Part shown: one piece after another, positions 1 through 8,104 of the stretch
Position numbering within the stretch: position 1 is the first letter of the stretch
Layout of the letters: each line of letters starts with the position of its first letter
Assembly (NCBI RefSeq): GCF_002950945.1
Contig: NZ_CP012673.1
Location: forward strand, 9,810,501-9,874,500
Length of the DNA stretch: 64,000 nt
Origin: Sorangium cellulosum
GTDB taxonomy: Bacteria; Myxococcota_A; Polyangia; Polyangiales; Polyangiaceae
Reading direction: 5' to 3'
Notes under the pieces: model-generated
The model's database searches: none
Told to the model about the DNA's origin: nothing
What the model saw: only the letters and a program-made list of their open reading frames with translations
Position numbers and translations under genes: made by a program

Positions 1-420
1 GCGTGCGGGGTCATCGAGGGGATCGGGGGCCCGGGTCGCCTCCCCGCGGCTCAAGGTGATGGCTTCGCGCGTCGAGAGGCGGAGCGCCTGGAGGAGCGCC
101 TGGAGGAGCGCCTCCGCGGTCGCCGGCTTGTGGACGACCGCCGCGACCCGCGCGCTGATGTGCTCGAGGAAGGCGCGGAATCGGGAGGTGAGGATGAGCG
201 GGGCGGGCGGCGGCGTGGGATTTACCGCGCGGGCCCATCCCTCGCGGACGGCGAGATCGAGGTCCGCGACGATGGCGTCGGCGGCCGCGAGGTCCTCGGG
301 GGCGGGGCGCGCGCCGGGGGGGATGCGCACGGACCAGCCGGACGACCGCAGGACCTCGGCCATGTAGTCGCGCTCCGTGGGGATGGGCTCCAGCAGCAGG
401 ACAGTGCGCAGCATGGCCAT
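1..420 (-). CDS. Response-regulator receiver-like protein, 3' end outside the window
   Basis: The reverse strand is open from an ATG at 420 (second ATG at 414) to the left edge, giving 140 residues with no stop. The N-terminus MAMLRTVLLLEPIPTERDYM has the first strand and acidic turn of a receiver fold. A central VADLDLA segment sits where the phosphoacceptor Asp of beta-strand 3 is expected. PLILTSRF fits beta-4, and VVHKPATAEAL carries the Lys-Pro pair of beta-5. This supports a CheY-like domain that may signal by Asp phosphorylation. The acidic cluster has a single acid-Pro turn rather than the usual pair, so phosphorylation is not certain. The part past residue 140, which could hold an output domain, is missing, so the role is unknown. 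Confidence 0.6.
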   Translation of the reverse strand, partial: MAMLRTVLLLEPIPTERDYMAEVLRSSGWSVRIPPGARPAPEDLAAADAIVADLDLAVREGWARAVNPTPPPAPLILTSRFRAFLEHISARVAAVVHKPATAEALLQALLQALRLSTREAITLSRGEATRAPDPLDDPAR

Positions 421-681
421 GACATCGCCAGCGTATCTCGCTGGGGGGCGGCGGGCGCAGAGCATCTGTTCAGCGGGATCGGGGCGGGCGAGCGCTGCAA
501 TGGCGGTGACCGGGGTGAGCTGTGGAGTTGGGGACAAGAGATCACTGGGGTGTGTCCTGGGCGACCGGATCGTGGGCGGGGCGGTGGTGGGCTGCGCAGA
601 CCTTCATTGACCCACGCGCGCAGGTGGCTTCGCACGCTGGGGGATCGCAGGGGTAAACGCAGGACATTCATCGTCTGCCCC

Positions 682-762
682 GTCTCTCGTCTCTCGTCTC
701 TCGTCATGTCGTCTCTCGTCTCTCGTCTCTCGTCTCCCGTGAACGTGAACGTGAACGTGAAC
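682..762. repeat. Tandem GTCTCTC heptamers followed by GTGAAC hexamers
   Basis: Three perfect GTCTCTC units (682-702), an 8-nt interruption, three more (711-731), one GTCTCCC variant and four perfect GTGAAC units (739-762). On the other strand the heptamer reads GAGAGAC, close to the GAAAGAC unit of the array at 881-950, so the two arrays are probably related copies facing each other. No coding role is likely. Confidence 0.9.
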
Positions 763-876
763 GTGTGTGTCGCCATGAGCTCACACGTGGCACGTCCTCT
801 TGAGCATGCCCCGGGGGGAAGAGGGAGGACTGAGCGATCACGACCACGACCACGTTCACGGGAGACGAGAGACGAG
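722..876. repeat. 26-bp perfect inverted repeat with 103-nt spacer
   Basis: Bases 722-747 are the exact reverse complement of 851-876. The arms join the end of the GTCTCTC array to the first GTGAAC units. Transcribed in either direction they would form a 26-bp stem. Pairing stops at both arm ends. The arms are flanked outside by the two heptamer arrays, so the whole 682-950 block is symmetrical. Confidence 0.9.
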
Positions 877-880
877 CGGT

Positions 881-950
881 GAAAGACGAAAGACGAAAGA
901 CGAAAGACGAAAGACGAAAGACGAAAGACGAAAGACGAAAGACGAAAGAC
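881..950. repeat. Ten perfect tandem GAAAGAC heptamers
   Basis: Ten uninterrupted copies of GAAAGAC fill 70 bp, followed by a decayed GAGAGGC unit. Perfect identity means recent expansion or contraction by slippage, so copy number probably varies among strains. Purine-rich on the + strand, with lower GC than the flanks. Confidence 0.95.
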
Positions 951-1186
951 GAGAGGCGACGGGCCGATGGCGCTACGGGCGACACGGATGACGCGAAGGC
1001 GAGATCGAACCCGGAAACGCGCCCGCTCCCGGAACCTCGCCTCGGGGCGGCTGTCTACCCCCCACGCGACGGACAGCCGGCAGTATCGACCGGCCCTCAT
1101 CGCCTGCGTGGCTCGGATCCTCGCGATCCCTGCCGCGCATCTCACGACGTGAGCGCGCCGCTCCTCGCGGCGCACAGGGGAGATCC

Positions 1187-3874
1187 ATGCTCAACGCGAA
1201 CACCACCCGCGCCGGCTGCGGCGTCGCCGCCCCCACCCACGCGCCCCCCACCCCCGCCGCCGAGCCCGCGGTGCGCTCCGTGGAGCTCCTCCTCTCCTGG
1301 GGCACGACTGTCCTCTTCGTCGGTCACCTCACCCCTCCGCGCACGTTCGACGTCGGCGAAGCCCGCGGCGACGGCCGCCCGTGCGACGTCTTCCTCCCCG
1401 AGCGCGTGCTCGGAGCGCGCCGCGCGCCCCTCCTCGAGGTGGGCGCCGATGGCCGCGTGCACTTCGTCCTGCTCGGCGCCGCGACGGGGCTCCTCACACT
1501 CGGCGACGGCGCGCCCCTGTCCGCCGACGAGGCGCGGGAGCGGCACGCCGGCGCGACGACCTCCGCAATCCCCGGCGCGGTGCTCGTACCCCTGCCCGCG
1601 CACGCCCGGATCGACGTCGAGATCGCCGACGTCCGGATCCAGGTCGGCGCGGACGCCGCCGCGGGCGAGCGCGTTCGGCGCTCGCTCGTGAGCTGGAAGA
1701 ACCTCACCCTGCACGCCGCCTCGGCGGCCCTGCACGCCGGCCTCCTCGGCGCGCTCGCGCTCTGGGCTCCACGCGTCGCGGACCGCTCGGACGGCATGAC
1801 CGAGGATCAGATCGCGCTCGTGCAGCGGTACCTCGCATCCGCGGACGAGCGCGAGCTGCGCGCCTCGCTCGATGAAGAAGCCGCCGCGGAGGCCTCGCGC
1901 CCCGCCAAGGAGGGCGGCACGGGGACGAGGGCGAAGGGCGAGGAGGGCTCCCTGGGGGACCCGGGCGGGCGCACGCAGGCGATGGGGAACATGTGGGGCG
2001 TGACGGGCCCGCGCGAAGGCCCGCCCCCGCTCGCCGAGCGACAGCTGGCCCTGCGCGACGCCGCGGAGTTCGGGATGATCGGCTTGCTCAACGCCGGGGC
2101 CGGCGGCGATCCGAACGCGCCGACCGCGACGTGGGGCCACGACGGATCCGCCAGGGGCGCAGGCGGCGCGGGCCTCCCCCTGGACGGCATCGGCGGCTCC
2201 TCGGTCGGCGGCGGGGGGCTGGGGCTCAGCGGCATCGGGACGATCGGACACGGCGCGGGCGCGGGCGCGGGACAGGGCTTCGGCAGCGGGCGCGGGCGCA
2301 CCGGCGGCGACCGGAACGCGGCGACCGCCTCGGCTCGCGCTGCGGCCGCCTATGGCCCCGCGCCCGAGATCCCCCTCGATCCGAACGGGCGCTTCGCCAC
2401 CACGTACCGGCCAGGGGGAGGTCACCTCGCCGCGTTCGAGGCCGCCGTGGCCCGCGGCGTCGTGCCCGCCGAGGAACGCGCGCTCATCAGCGACGTCGGC
2501 GCCCGTTACGCCCCCGCGATCCCGATCGAGCCCGGCAAGGCCCTCGGGCTGCGCGTCGACCTGGAGCGCGGCGCGCTCGCCCCGGGCGGAGGCGGCTTCC
2601 ACCTGCGCCTCGCGCTCCGCTCCGCCGCGGCCGCGCCGCCCGCGCGGCCGCGGCTCTCGGTGCACCTCGTGCTCGACACGAGCGGATCGATGGCGGGCGA
2701 GGCGATCGCGAGCGCCCGCCGCGCCGCGCAGGCGCTCGTCGACCGCCTCGCGCCGACGGACGACTTCTCCCTCACCACCTTCTCGACCGGCGCCGACGTG
2801 CTGATCGAGGACGGCCCCGTCGGCGCGCGCCGCGAGAGGATCCGCGACACCATCGCCGAGATCCGTGAGGGCGGCGGCACGAACATCGGCGCCGGGCTCT
2901 CGCTCGGATACGCCCAGGCGAGCAAGCCCGGCATCCCCGAGGACGCCGTGCGCGTCGTGCTGCTCGTCTCCGACGGCCGCGCGACGAGCGGCCTCACCCG
3001 GCGCGACGAGCTCGCGTGGCTCGCGCTCGACGCGTTCCAGCGCGGCATCCAGACGAGCGCGATCGGGCTCGGCGGCGACTTCGACGGCGAGCTCATGAGC
3101 TCCATCGCGAGCGATGGAGCGGGCGGCTATTACTACCTGCGCGATCCCGATCAGATCGCGCCGGCGCTCTCGACCGAGCTCGACAAGCGCCTCGACCCGG
3201 TCGCGACCGCGGTCGAGGTGCGGCTTCGCCTGAAGCGCGGCGTCGATCTGCTGCGCGTCTACGGATCGCGCCGCCTCAATGAGGCCGAGGCGTCCCGCGT
3301 GCGCACCCAGGAGGTCGCGGCAGATCTCGCCGCGCTGTCGCGGGACCGGATCGCGGCCGATCGCCGCGAGGACGCCGAGGGCGGCATGCGCTTCTTCATG
3401 CCGGTGTTCGCCCGCGATGACCGGCACGCCCTCCTTCTCAAGCTGAGCGCTGGCCCGGGCGCGGGCAAGCGGGCCGTGGCGACCGTCGAGATCAAGTACA
3501 AGGATCGCCTCTCCAGAAAGAACGTGATCGAGGAGATCCCGATCGAGGTGCTCTATGCGGACAGCGACGCGGCGAGCGCGGCGTCCGTCGACGCCTCGGT
3601 GGCGCGGACGCTCCAGGGGTTCGCCGCGGGCGAGGCGCTCGCCGCGGCCGCGGCGCACGTCGGGCGCGGCGACCGCGACGGCGCCGCCGCGCTGCTCGCC
3701 GAGCGCGAGGGCATCCTTTACGAGGCCGCGGCCCAGCTGAACGAGCCGCTCTTCCGGGAGGACGCTTCCCGCCTCGCGCGCCTCCGCGCACACATCGGCG
3801 CAGACCATGGACTCGGCGAGCCGCTCGTGCTCGCGATGCTGCTGGAGACGGCGGGCCGATCCCTCCTGCACTGA
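1187..3874 (+). CDS. VWA-domain membrane protein with forkhead-like N-terminal region
   Basis: A protein of 895 residues. The first 160 residues form a beta-rich region (VELLLSWGTTVLFVGHL, then FDVGEARG) that recalls the N-terminal domain of AgmX/PglI-type myxobacterial proteins. A hydrophobic helix near residues 170-195 could anchor it in the inner membrane. A glycine-rich linker follows (about 265-370). A von Willebrand A domain starts near residue 488 with LSVHLVLDTSGSM; the DxSxS ions of a MIDAS site are intact, and LLVSDGRATSG supplies the later Asp. The C-terminal third resembles the tail of VIT/VWA proteins. A metal-dependent adhesion or assembly role is likely; the partner is unknown. 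ATG with GGGGAG upstream. It stands alone on its strand. Confidence 0.8.
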   Translation: MLNANTTRAGCGVAAPTHAPPTPAAEPAVRSVELLLSWGTTVLFVGHLTPPRTFDVGEARGDGRPCDVFLPERVLGARRAPLLEVGADGRVHFVLLGAATGLLTLGDGAPLSADEARERHAGATTSAIPGAVLVPLPAHARIDVEIADVRIQVGADAAAGERVRRSLVSWKNLTLHAASAALHAGLLGALALWAPRVADRSDGMTEDQIALVQRYLASADERELRASLDEEAAAEASRPAKEGGTGTRAKGEEGSLGDPGGRTQAMGNMWGVTGPREGPPPLAERQLALRDAAEFGMIGLLNAGAGGDPNAPTATWGHDGSARGAGGAGLPLDGIGGSSVGGGGLGLSGIGTIGHGAGAGAGQGFGSGRGRTGGDRNAATASARAAAAYGPAPEIPLDPNGRFATTYRPGGGHLAAFEAAVARGVVPAEERALISDVGARYAPAIPIEPGKALGLRVDLERGALAPGGGGFHLRLALRSAAAAPPARPRLSVHLVLDTSGSMAGEAIASARRAAQALVDRLAPTDDFSLTTFSTGADVLIEDGPVGARRERIRDTIAEIREGGGTNIGAGLSLGYAQASKPGIPEDAVRVVLLVSDGRATSGLTRRDELAWLALDAFQRGIQTSAIGLGGDFDGELMSSIASDGAGGYYYLRDPDQIAPALSTELDKRLDPVATAVEVRLRLKRGVDLLRVYGSRRLNEAEASRVRTQEVAADLAALSRDRIAADRREDAEGGMRFFMPVFARDDRHALLLKLSAGPGAGKRAVATVEIKYKDRLSRKNVIEEIPIEVLYADSDAASAASVDASVARTLQGFAAGEALAAAAAHVGRGDRDGAAALLAEREGILYEAAAQLNEPLFREDASRLARLRAHIGADHGLGEPLVLAMLLETAGRSLLH

Positions 3875-3935
3875 TGCGCAATCGCGGCGCACCTACGGGC
3901 GTCGACCGCGGTCAGGTGGTACCCTGAGCTCGGCC

Positions 3936-4271
3936 ATGACAGAGAGAGTCACATCGACCGGCCGCGCTGCGCTGCGAGAGTCGCTGCTCCAGTTCTCCGC
4001 CTTCGCCGACGCGCTCGAATCCCGTGCCATGCGCGAGGCCATCGAGGCCTGCATCACCGTCCTGGACATCCCAGGCCCGCTTGACAAACGTGTCCTGGCC
4101 CCCTGGCTCAAGGTCGTCCACGAGCGCGCGGCAGAGGTATTTCGGCGGGGCATCCGCGAGACCACGGGGACGCTGCGCCAGCAGATGGAGCATGGCTTGA
4201 AGCAAGCTGAAGAAGACGCCATCTGGATGCAGCAGGCGATCGACGCGCTGAGTCAAGAACGCTCGAACTAG
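3936..4271 (+). CDS. Small helical protein of unknown function
   Basis: The chosen ATG gives 111 residues beginning MTERVTSTGRAALRESLLQF. An upstream in-frame start at 3807 would overlap the VWA gene and adds a low-complexity Arg/Ser stretch, so it was not used. The product is predicted mostly helical, without signal peptide or membrane segment, and ends in a polar amphipathic helix (about residues 75-105). No known family was recognised. Reverse-strand frames also cross the locus, so the gene rests on the clean start and balanced composition. Confidence 0.5.
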   Translation: MTERVTSTGRAALRESLLQFSAFADALESRAMREAIEACITVLDIPGPLDKRVLAPWLKVVHERAAEVFRRGIRETTGTLRQQMEHGLKQAEEDAIWMQQAIDALSQERSN

Positions 4272-4700
4272 TCGCTACAAGAACCCTGGATTCGTCGAGG
4301 CACGCTGAAGCAGAGCTCGTGGAGAACGAACCTACTCATGAGAAGAGCACGCAGGTGATGCCGTGCTCATGGTTTGCTGAGCTCTCATGACGGCGTGGTG
4401 GAGCTTCTTTATTCGGATCGAGATCGCTGGACTTTCCTCGAGCTGCCCCGGGAGCGCTCCAGGAGCTTCCGTCTCTCGGGAGAGGTGGACGAAGACGACG
4501 TCGAGCGCTGCAGCGCGGGGCGGCGCAGCGGGCGTGCTGAGGTGACGAGTCCGGCGGCACGGTCGCCGGGTGGCGGCGCAGCGGGCGTGCTGAGATGAGA
4601 CGGCGAGGTCGCCGGGGTGACGGCGCGGCGACGAGACGGCGCGCGCACGAGGCCGGCGGGCGGCGCCCGCTGCCCCTGTAGGCGATGCGGCCACGAGGGC
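4272..4700. other. Intergenic region with a degenerate 53-bp repeat
   Basis: No convincing gene. The segment CGGCGCAGCGGGCGTGCTGAG occurs at 4521-4541 and again at 4574-4594, part of an imperfect direct repeat with a 53-bp period. A possible TTG-start frame at 4374-4598 encodes about 50 protein-like acidic residues followed by repeat-derived sequence; it may be a remnant but is not called. Confidence 0.5.
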
Positions 4701-4728
4701 GTAGCACGGCGCACGCAGACCGTGCTAC
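4701..4728. promoter_or_regulatory. Palindromic operator, NikR-like geometry, upstream of the NicO gene
   Basis: Bases 4701-4709 (GTAGCACGG) are exactly inverted at 4720-4728, for a total span of 28 bp ending 9 bp before the ATG at 4738. The outer 8-bp arms GTAGCACG / CGTGCTAC and the 12-bp spacing are identical to the palindrome at 9304-9331. The known E. coli NikR operator (GTATGA-N16-TCATAC) also spans 28 bp. Together with a Ni/Co-type transporter downstream this suggests nickel-dependent repression. No NikR gene is in the window. Confidence 0.65.
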
Positions 4729-4737
4729 GAACGCAGC

Positions 4738-5472
4738 ATGATCGCCTCGGCGTTCCCGTTGCTGCTCCTCGGCTTCTCCCTCGGCATGCGCCACGCGACC
4801 GACGCGGACCACGTGATCGCGGTGGCGACGATCGTGAGCCGGGTCCGGAGCCTCGGGGTGGCGCTGCTGATCGGCGCGATGTGGGGTCTGGGCCACACGA
4901 TCACGCTGATGGTGATCGGCGGCGCCATCCTCGCGTTCGGGCTGGTGGTGCCGCCGCACGTCGGCCTGGCGATGGAGCTCACGGTGGCGCTGATGCTGAT
5001 CAGCCTCGGGCTCTACCACCTGACGCGGATCTACCGGGCGGTCCGACGGGGCGAGCCGCCGGCGCAGGGGACGGAGCACCACGACGGCCATCGGCACGAC
5101 CTCGGCTGGGTGGATCGTGTGTTCGGCGCGTCGCGCGTCTACGTGAACCTGCGGCCGCTGCTCATCGGGGTGGTCCACGGGCTCGCGGGCTCGGCGGCGG
5201 TGGCGCTGCTGGTGCTCACCACGGTGCGCGACCCGCGCTGGGGCGTCGGCTACATCGCGCTGTTCGGCGCGGGCACGGTCGCGGGGATGATGCTGATCAC
5301 CGGGGTGCTCGCGCTGCCGTTCGCGTACACACGCGCCCGCTTCGGCGGGATGCACCGCGCGCTCGGCGCGGCCGCGGGCCTGCTCAGCGTGGGGTTCGGC
5401 TTGTTCCTCGCTTACGACATCAGCATCGGGTCCGGCCTGTTCACGGCGAACCCGCAGTGGACGCCCGGCTGA
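4738..5472 (+). CDS. NicO/HoxN-type nickel/cobalt transporter
   Basis: A protein of 244 residues with about six membrane helices. The first helix holds GMRHATDADHVIA, the HxxxxDH signature that binds the metal in NiCoT-type permeases. A second motif, GLGHTITL, lies in the next helix. A cytoplasmic loop around residues 105-125 is His-rich (EHHDGHRHD), as is common in nickel and cobalt carriers. It is shorter than classical eight-helix NiCoT proteins and closest in layout to the UreH/NicO-like group. It would move Ni2+ or Co2+ across the inner membrane; direction is inferred as import because of the NikR-like palindrome at its promoter. The ATG is 9 bp from that palindrome. Confidence 0.85.
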   Translation: MIASAFPLLLLGFSLGMRHATDADHVIAVATIVSRVRSLGVALLIGAMWGLGHTITLMVIGGAILAFGLVVPPHVGLAMELTVALMLISLGLYHLTRIYRAVRRGEPPAQGTEHHDGHRHDLGWVDRVFGASRVYVNLRPLLIGVVHGLAGSAAVALLVLTTVRDPRWGVGYIALFGAGTVAGMMLITGVLALPFAYTRARFGGMHRALGAAAGLLSVGFGLFLAYDISIGSGLFTANPQWTPG

Positions 5473-5509
5473 ACGCGCCCGGCTGAGCGCGCTGGGCGTC
5501 GCCATCGCC

Positions 5510-6091
5510 TTGCTCGCGGCCTGCCGCGGCGCTCCGGCCGGCGGCGGCGCTGCCTCCGCCGACCCGCCGACCGCCGCAGCGACCTCCGCGCCCGCTCCAG
5601 CGCCCTCGTCGGCCCCGCCCGCCGCGGCTTCGGCGGCCGCTCCGGCGGCCCCTGCTTCGGCGGCGGCGACGCCATGCGGCGCGCTCGGCTGCCTCGCCGA
5701 GGAGTACGACGCCATCGTGCGCGCAGGGCCGGACGCGGTGACCGCGATGCTCGAGATGATCGCGCGCCTCACCGCGGTGAAGGCGAAGGCGCTGCTCGCC
5801 CGCGACGCAGCCGCCGGCAAGATGGTGATCGCCTACGGGGGCGCGCTGCACAACGACGTCGCGCCGAGGCCGGGGCGCGAGCGCTGGAGCTTCGGACCGG
5901 AGCTGTCCACGTTCACCGGCGGAAAGTACGTGGAGCTCGATATCATCGTCCGCGAGTTCATCAAGGACTCGGAGACCTGGCGCGCCCTGCCCTGGTATCC
6001 CCACTTCGATCGGGAGGAGCACCCAAACAAGGCGGTGCTCTTCAACCCGGCGCCGGGCTCGTACGTGCTCATCTTTCCGCGCTCGTCCTGA
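5510..6091 (+). CDS. Putative lipoprotein of unknown function next to the NicO gene
   Basis: A 193-residue frame beginning 37 bp after the NicO stop, so probably in one operon. The frame is open upstream and reads LSALGVAIALLAAC just before and over the TTG at 5510, which looks like a lipoprotein signal with Cys acceptor. The true start is therefore probably a rare codon near 5483 (CTG), or the gene overlaps its neighbour. An Ala/Pro-rich linker follows, then a conserved-looking domain with MVIAYGGALHND and YVELDIIVREFIKD. The GxLHND segment faintly recalls ChaN/Tiki-superfamily proteins, but this is weak. Function unknown; metal-related by context only. Confidence 0.6.
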   Translation: MLAACRGAPAGGGAASADPPTAAATSAPAPAPSSAPPAAASAAAPAAPASAAATPCGALGCLAEEYDAIVRAGPDAVTAMLEMIARLTAVKAKALLARDAAAGKMVIAYGGALHNDVAPRPGRERWSFGPELSTFTGGKYVELDIIVREFIKDSETWRALPWYPHFDREEHPNKAVLFNPAPGSYVLIFPRSS

Positions 6092-6119
6092 GCCTGCCCA
6101 GGCGGCCGGCCAGCGGACG

Positions 6120-6152
6120 GCGCGGCGCGCCCTGCGTGCGGGCGCGCCGCGC
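6120..6152. terminator. Bidirectional hairpin between convergent genes
   Basis: A perfect 13-bp stem (6120-6132 with 6140-6152) and 7-nt loop lie between the stop codons of the convergent lipoprotein genes at 5510 and 6160. No clear T-run follows on either side, so Rho-independent function is probable but not certain. Confidence 0.6.
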
Positions 6153-6159
6153 GGTGCGC

Positions 6160-6849
6160 TCAGGGCGCGATGGTGAAGGTCACCGGCTCGCCCACGAACG
6201 GGCCTCCGCCCTGCGCCACGCGGTTGCTCTCGAACAGCGCGTTGACCACCTCGACCGTGATCGGCGCGCCGGCCGATCGGAGCTTCTCCCAGGCCGCCGC
6301 GTCCGGCGTGTAGCTCAGCTCGGTCGTGAACACCCGGAGCAGCCCCTCGCGCTCGGCCGTCGAGAACACGAGGAAGTACGCGCGCCCGTTGACCGGCGTG
6401 CCGTGGGCCTGCGCCGCGCGCGCCGGCCCGAAGAGCGCCGCGAGCTCTGCCCAGGCCCCCGCGCCGGCGCCGACCTCCCGCGCCGCCGGCGCCGAGGCCG
6501 CCGCGAGGCGCAGCGCCGGCGCGATCCGCGGCGCCGCCCCCTGCGCCGAGCCCGCGACGTGGAACGTCAGCTCCGGCGCGGCGTCGCCGGGGATCGTCGC
6601 GCCGTCCTCGGGCGCGTCGAAGACCGTCCCTTGCGAGGGCTCCGTCTTCGGCGCCACCGCCAGCAGCGCGACCAGCGCCTCGTCGGTCGCGCCGCCCTCG
6701 TACACGACGTCGTCGAGCTCCGGCCCGGACGACGTCGGATCGTCCTCGTGCTCGTGGCCGCCGCACGCCCCCGCGTACATCGCCCCGGACACGAGCGCGG
6801 CCAGCGCCGGAATCAGGAGCGCGCGACGCGCCGTTCCCCTCAGGCTCAT
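6160..6849 (-). CDS. Lipoprotein, third member of the mbnPH operon
   Basis: A protein of 229 residues. The signal segment ends LVSGAMYAGAC, a plausible lipobox at Cys 29, directly followed by GGHEHEDD, a short His/acidic patch that could bind metal. The remaining domain is soluble, with strands such as AYFLVFSTAEREGLLRVF and VTFTIAP. Family not recognised. Its start codon overlaps the stop of mbnH by 4 bp (ATGA), so the two are translationally coupled and should serve the same system. A periplasmic accessory role for MbnP/MbnH is the natural guess. Confidence 0.7.
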   Translation of the reverse strand: MSLRGTARRALLIPALAALVSGAMYAGACGGHEHEDDPTSSGPELDDVVYEGGATDEALVALLAVAPKTEPSQGTVFDAPEDGATIPGDAAPELTFHVAGSAQGAAPRIAPALRLAAASAPAAREVGAGAGAWAELAALFGPARAAQAHGTPVNGRAYFLVFSTAEREGLLRVFTTELSYTPDAAAWEKLRSAGAPITVEVVNALFESNRVAQGGGPFVGEPVTFTIAP

Positions 6850-8099
6850 GGCGCCTCCACCCAGGGATCCGCGAAGCGCGGGTCCGTCAGAAACTCATCG
6901 TCGGTCAGGCTCTGCAAGAAGGCGATCACGTCTGCTCTCTCCTCTTCTGTGAGAGCGAAGCCGGTGATGAGCTCGCTCTTGTACTTGTTCTTGCTCCCCA
7001 CGCCGGCGTTGGGGCCGGACTCGATCGTGCGGCCGCCCGCCGCGTAGTGATCGAGCACGCCCTCCAGCGTCTCGATGCTGCCGTCGTGCATGTAGGGCGC
7101 CGTGACGGCGACGTTGCGCAGCGTGGGCGCCCGGAAGCGGCCCATGTCGGTGGCGTCGCCGGAGACGTCGAAGACCCCGGCGTTCCCCTCGGGGTAAGCG
7201 CCGGTCCCGCCGATGTTGTAGAGCCCCGTGTTGTGGAACATCACCTCTCGGAAGGTCGTGCCGTCGTGCTCCACCGAGTCCGACAGGTTGAACCCGCCAT
7301 GGCAGTGGAAGCACTCGAGCCTCTCGGAGAAGAAGAGATCCTTGCCGCGCAGCGCCGCCTCCGACATCCCCGAAGGGTCGCCGCCATAGGTGTACCGGTC
7401 GTACGGCGACCGGTACGAGAGCAGCGACCGCTCGAACGCCGCGATCGCCTTCGTGATGTTGGCGAGCCGGATCGGATCGTCGTCCTCCGGGAACGCCTCG
7501 GGGAAGAGGTCCTGGTACAGCGGCTCGGTCCGGAGCCGCTCCATCAGCGCCTCCTCCTGGCCCGCGAGCCCGAGCTCGACCGGCGTCTCGCCGAACATCG
7601 GGAGGAGCGCCTGCTCCTCGAGCGAGTCGAGGAGCGGATTGCCCCAGGTCAGCGCGGTCAGGTAAGCGACGTTGGCCAGGCTCATCGAGCCGCGCGTGTG
7701 CATCTGGCCCGTCGACCCCGCCGCGCTCGGGAGGCCGTCGGTGAACGCGATGTCCTGGCGATGGCAGGACGCGCACGAGTACGTGCCGTTGCCGGACAGG
7801 CGCCTGTCGTAGAAGAGCCGCTTCCCGAGCTCGACCTTGACGGCCGACATCGGGTTGTCCACCGGGACCTTCGGCACCGGGTAACCCGGCGGCAAACCCC
7901 AGTCATAGGCCACGGCGTCCGCTCCCCCGCCGCCCCCTCCACCCCCGCCGCCATGACCACCGGCGCCTGTCTCCGGCGACCCGCCCGCGCCCGGCGTCCC
8001 TGCGTCGTCGCCGCAGCCGCCGGAGAGGGCCGCGAGCGCGGCGAGGAGCGATGGCGCCGCGAGGCGGCGAAGCATGATTCCCATCACCGACATCGGCAT
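6846..8099 (-). CDS. mbnH: MbnH-like di-heme MauG/cytochrome c peroxidase family enzyme
   Basis: A lipoprotein (lipobox LSGGC, Cys 29) of 417 residues with a glycine-rich tether. Two c-type heme motifs are present: CASCH at residues 109-113 and CFHCH at 263-267. The distal region GRFRAPTLRNVAVTAPYMHDG is typical of the bacterial di-heme peroxidase/MauG superfamily. The gene lies 5 bp after the four-Cys MbnP gene. In characterised pairs MbnH uses peroxide to oxidise a Trp of MbnP to kynurenine, creating a copper site. That activity is inferred from pairing and motifs. The order mbnP-mbnH-lipoprotein looks like one operon. Confidence 0.88.
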   Translation of the reverse strand: MPMSVMGIMLRRLAAPSLLAALAALSGGCGDDAGTPGAGGSPETGAGGHGGGGGGGGGGADAVAYDWGLPPGYPVPKVPVDNPMSAVKVELGKRLFYDRRLSGNGTYSCASCHRQDIAFTDGLPSAAGSTGQMHTRGSMSLANVAYLTALTWGNPLLDSLEEQALLPMFGETPVELGLAGQEEALMERLRTEPLYQDLFPEAFPEDDDPIRLANITKAIAAFERSLLSYRSPYDRYTYGGDPSGMSEAALRGKDLFFSERLECFHCHGGFNLSDSVEHDGTTFREVMFHNTGLYNIGGTGAYPEGNAGVFDVSGDATDMGRFRAPTLRNVAVTAPYMHDGSIETLEGVLDHYAAGGRTIESGPNAGVGSKNKYKSELITGFALTEEERADVIAFLQSLTDDEFLTDPRFADPWVEAP

Positions 8100-8104
8100 G
8101 ACTC

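Larger units (their letters stand above)
421..1186. other. Repeat-rich non-coding spacer
   Basis: This spacer separates the divergent response-regulator-like gene and the VWA gene. Open frames cross it on both strands, but they run through simple repeats and translate to low-complexity strings, so no gene is called. It holds two simple-repeat arrays and a 26-bp perfect inverted repeat, listed separately. GGGGAG just before 1187 is the likely ribosome binding site of the VWA gene. Confidence 0.7.

Noticed and set aside
222..1175. Long reverse frame through the 682-950 repeats
   Set aside because: Translates to tandem SSFVFRLSSFVFR and TFTFTF strings from simple repeats, with no domain and no start signal.
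4374..4598. Small protein of 74 residues before the NicO operator
   Set aside because: Uses a TTG start without a ribosome binding site and its last third is repeat-derived; kept only as a note in the spacer entry.
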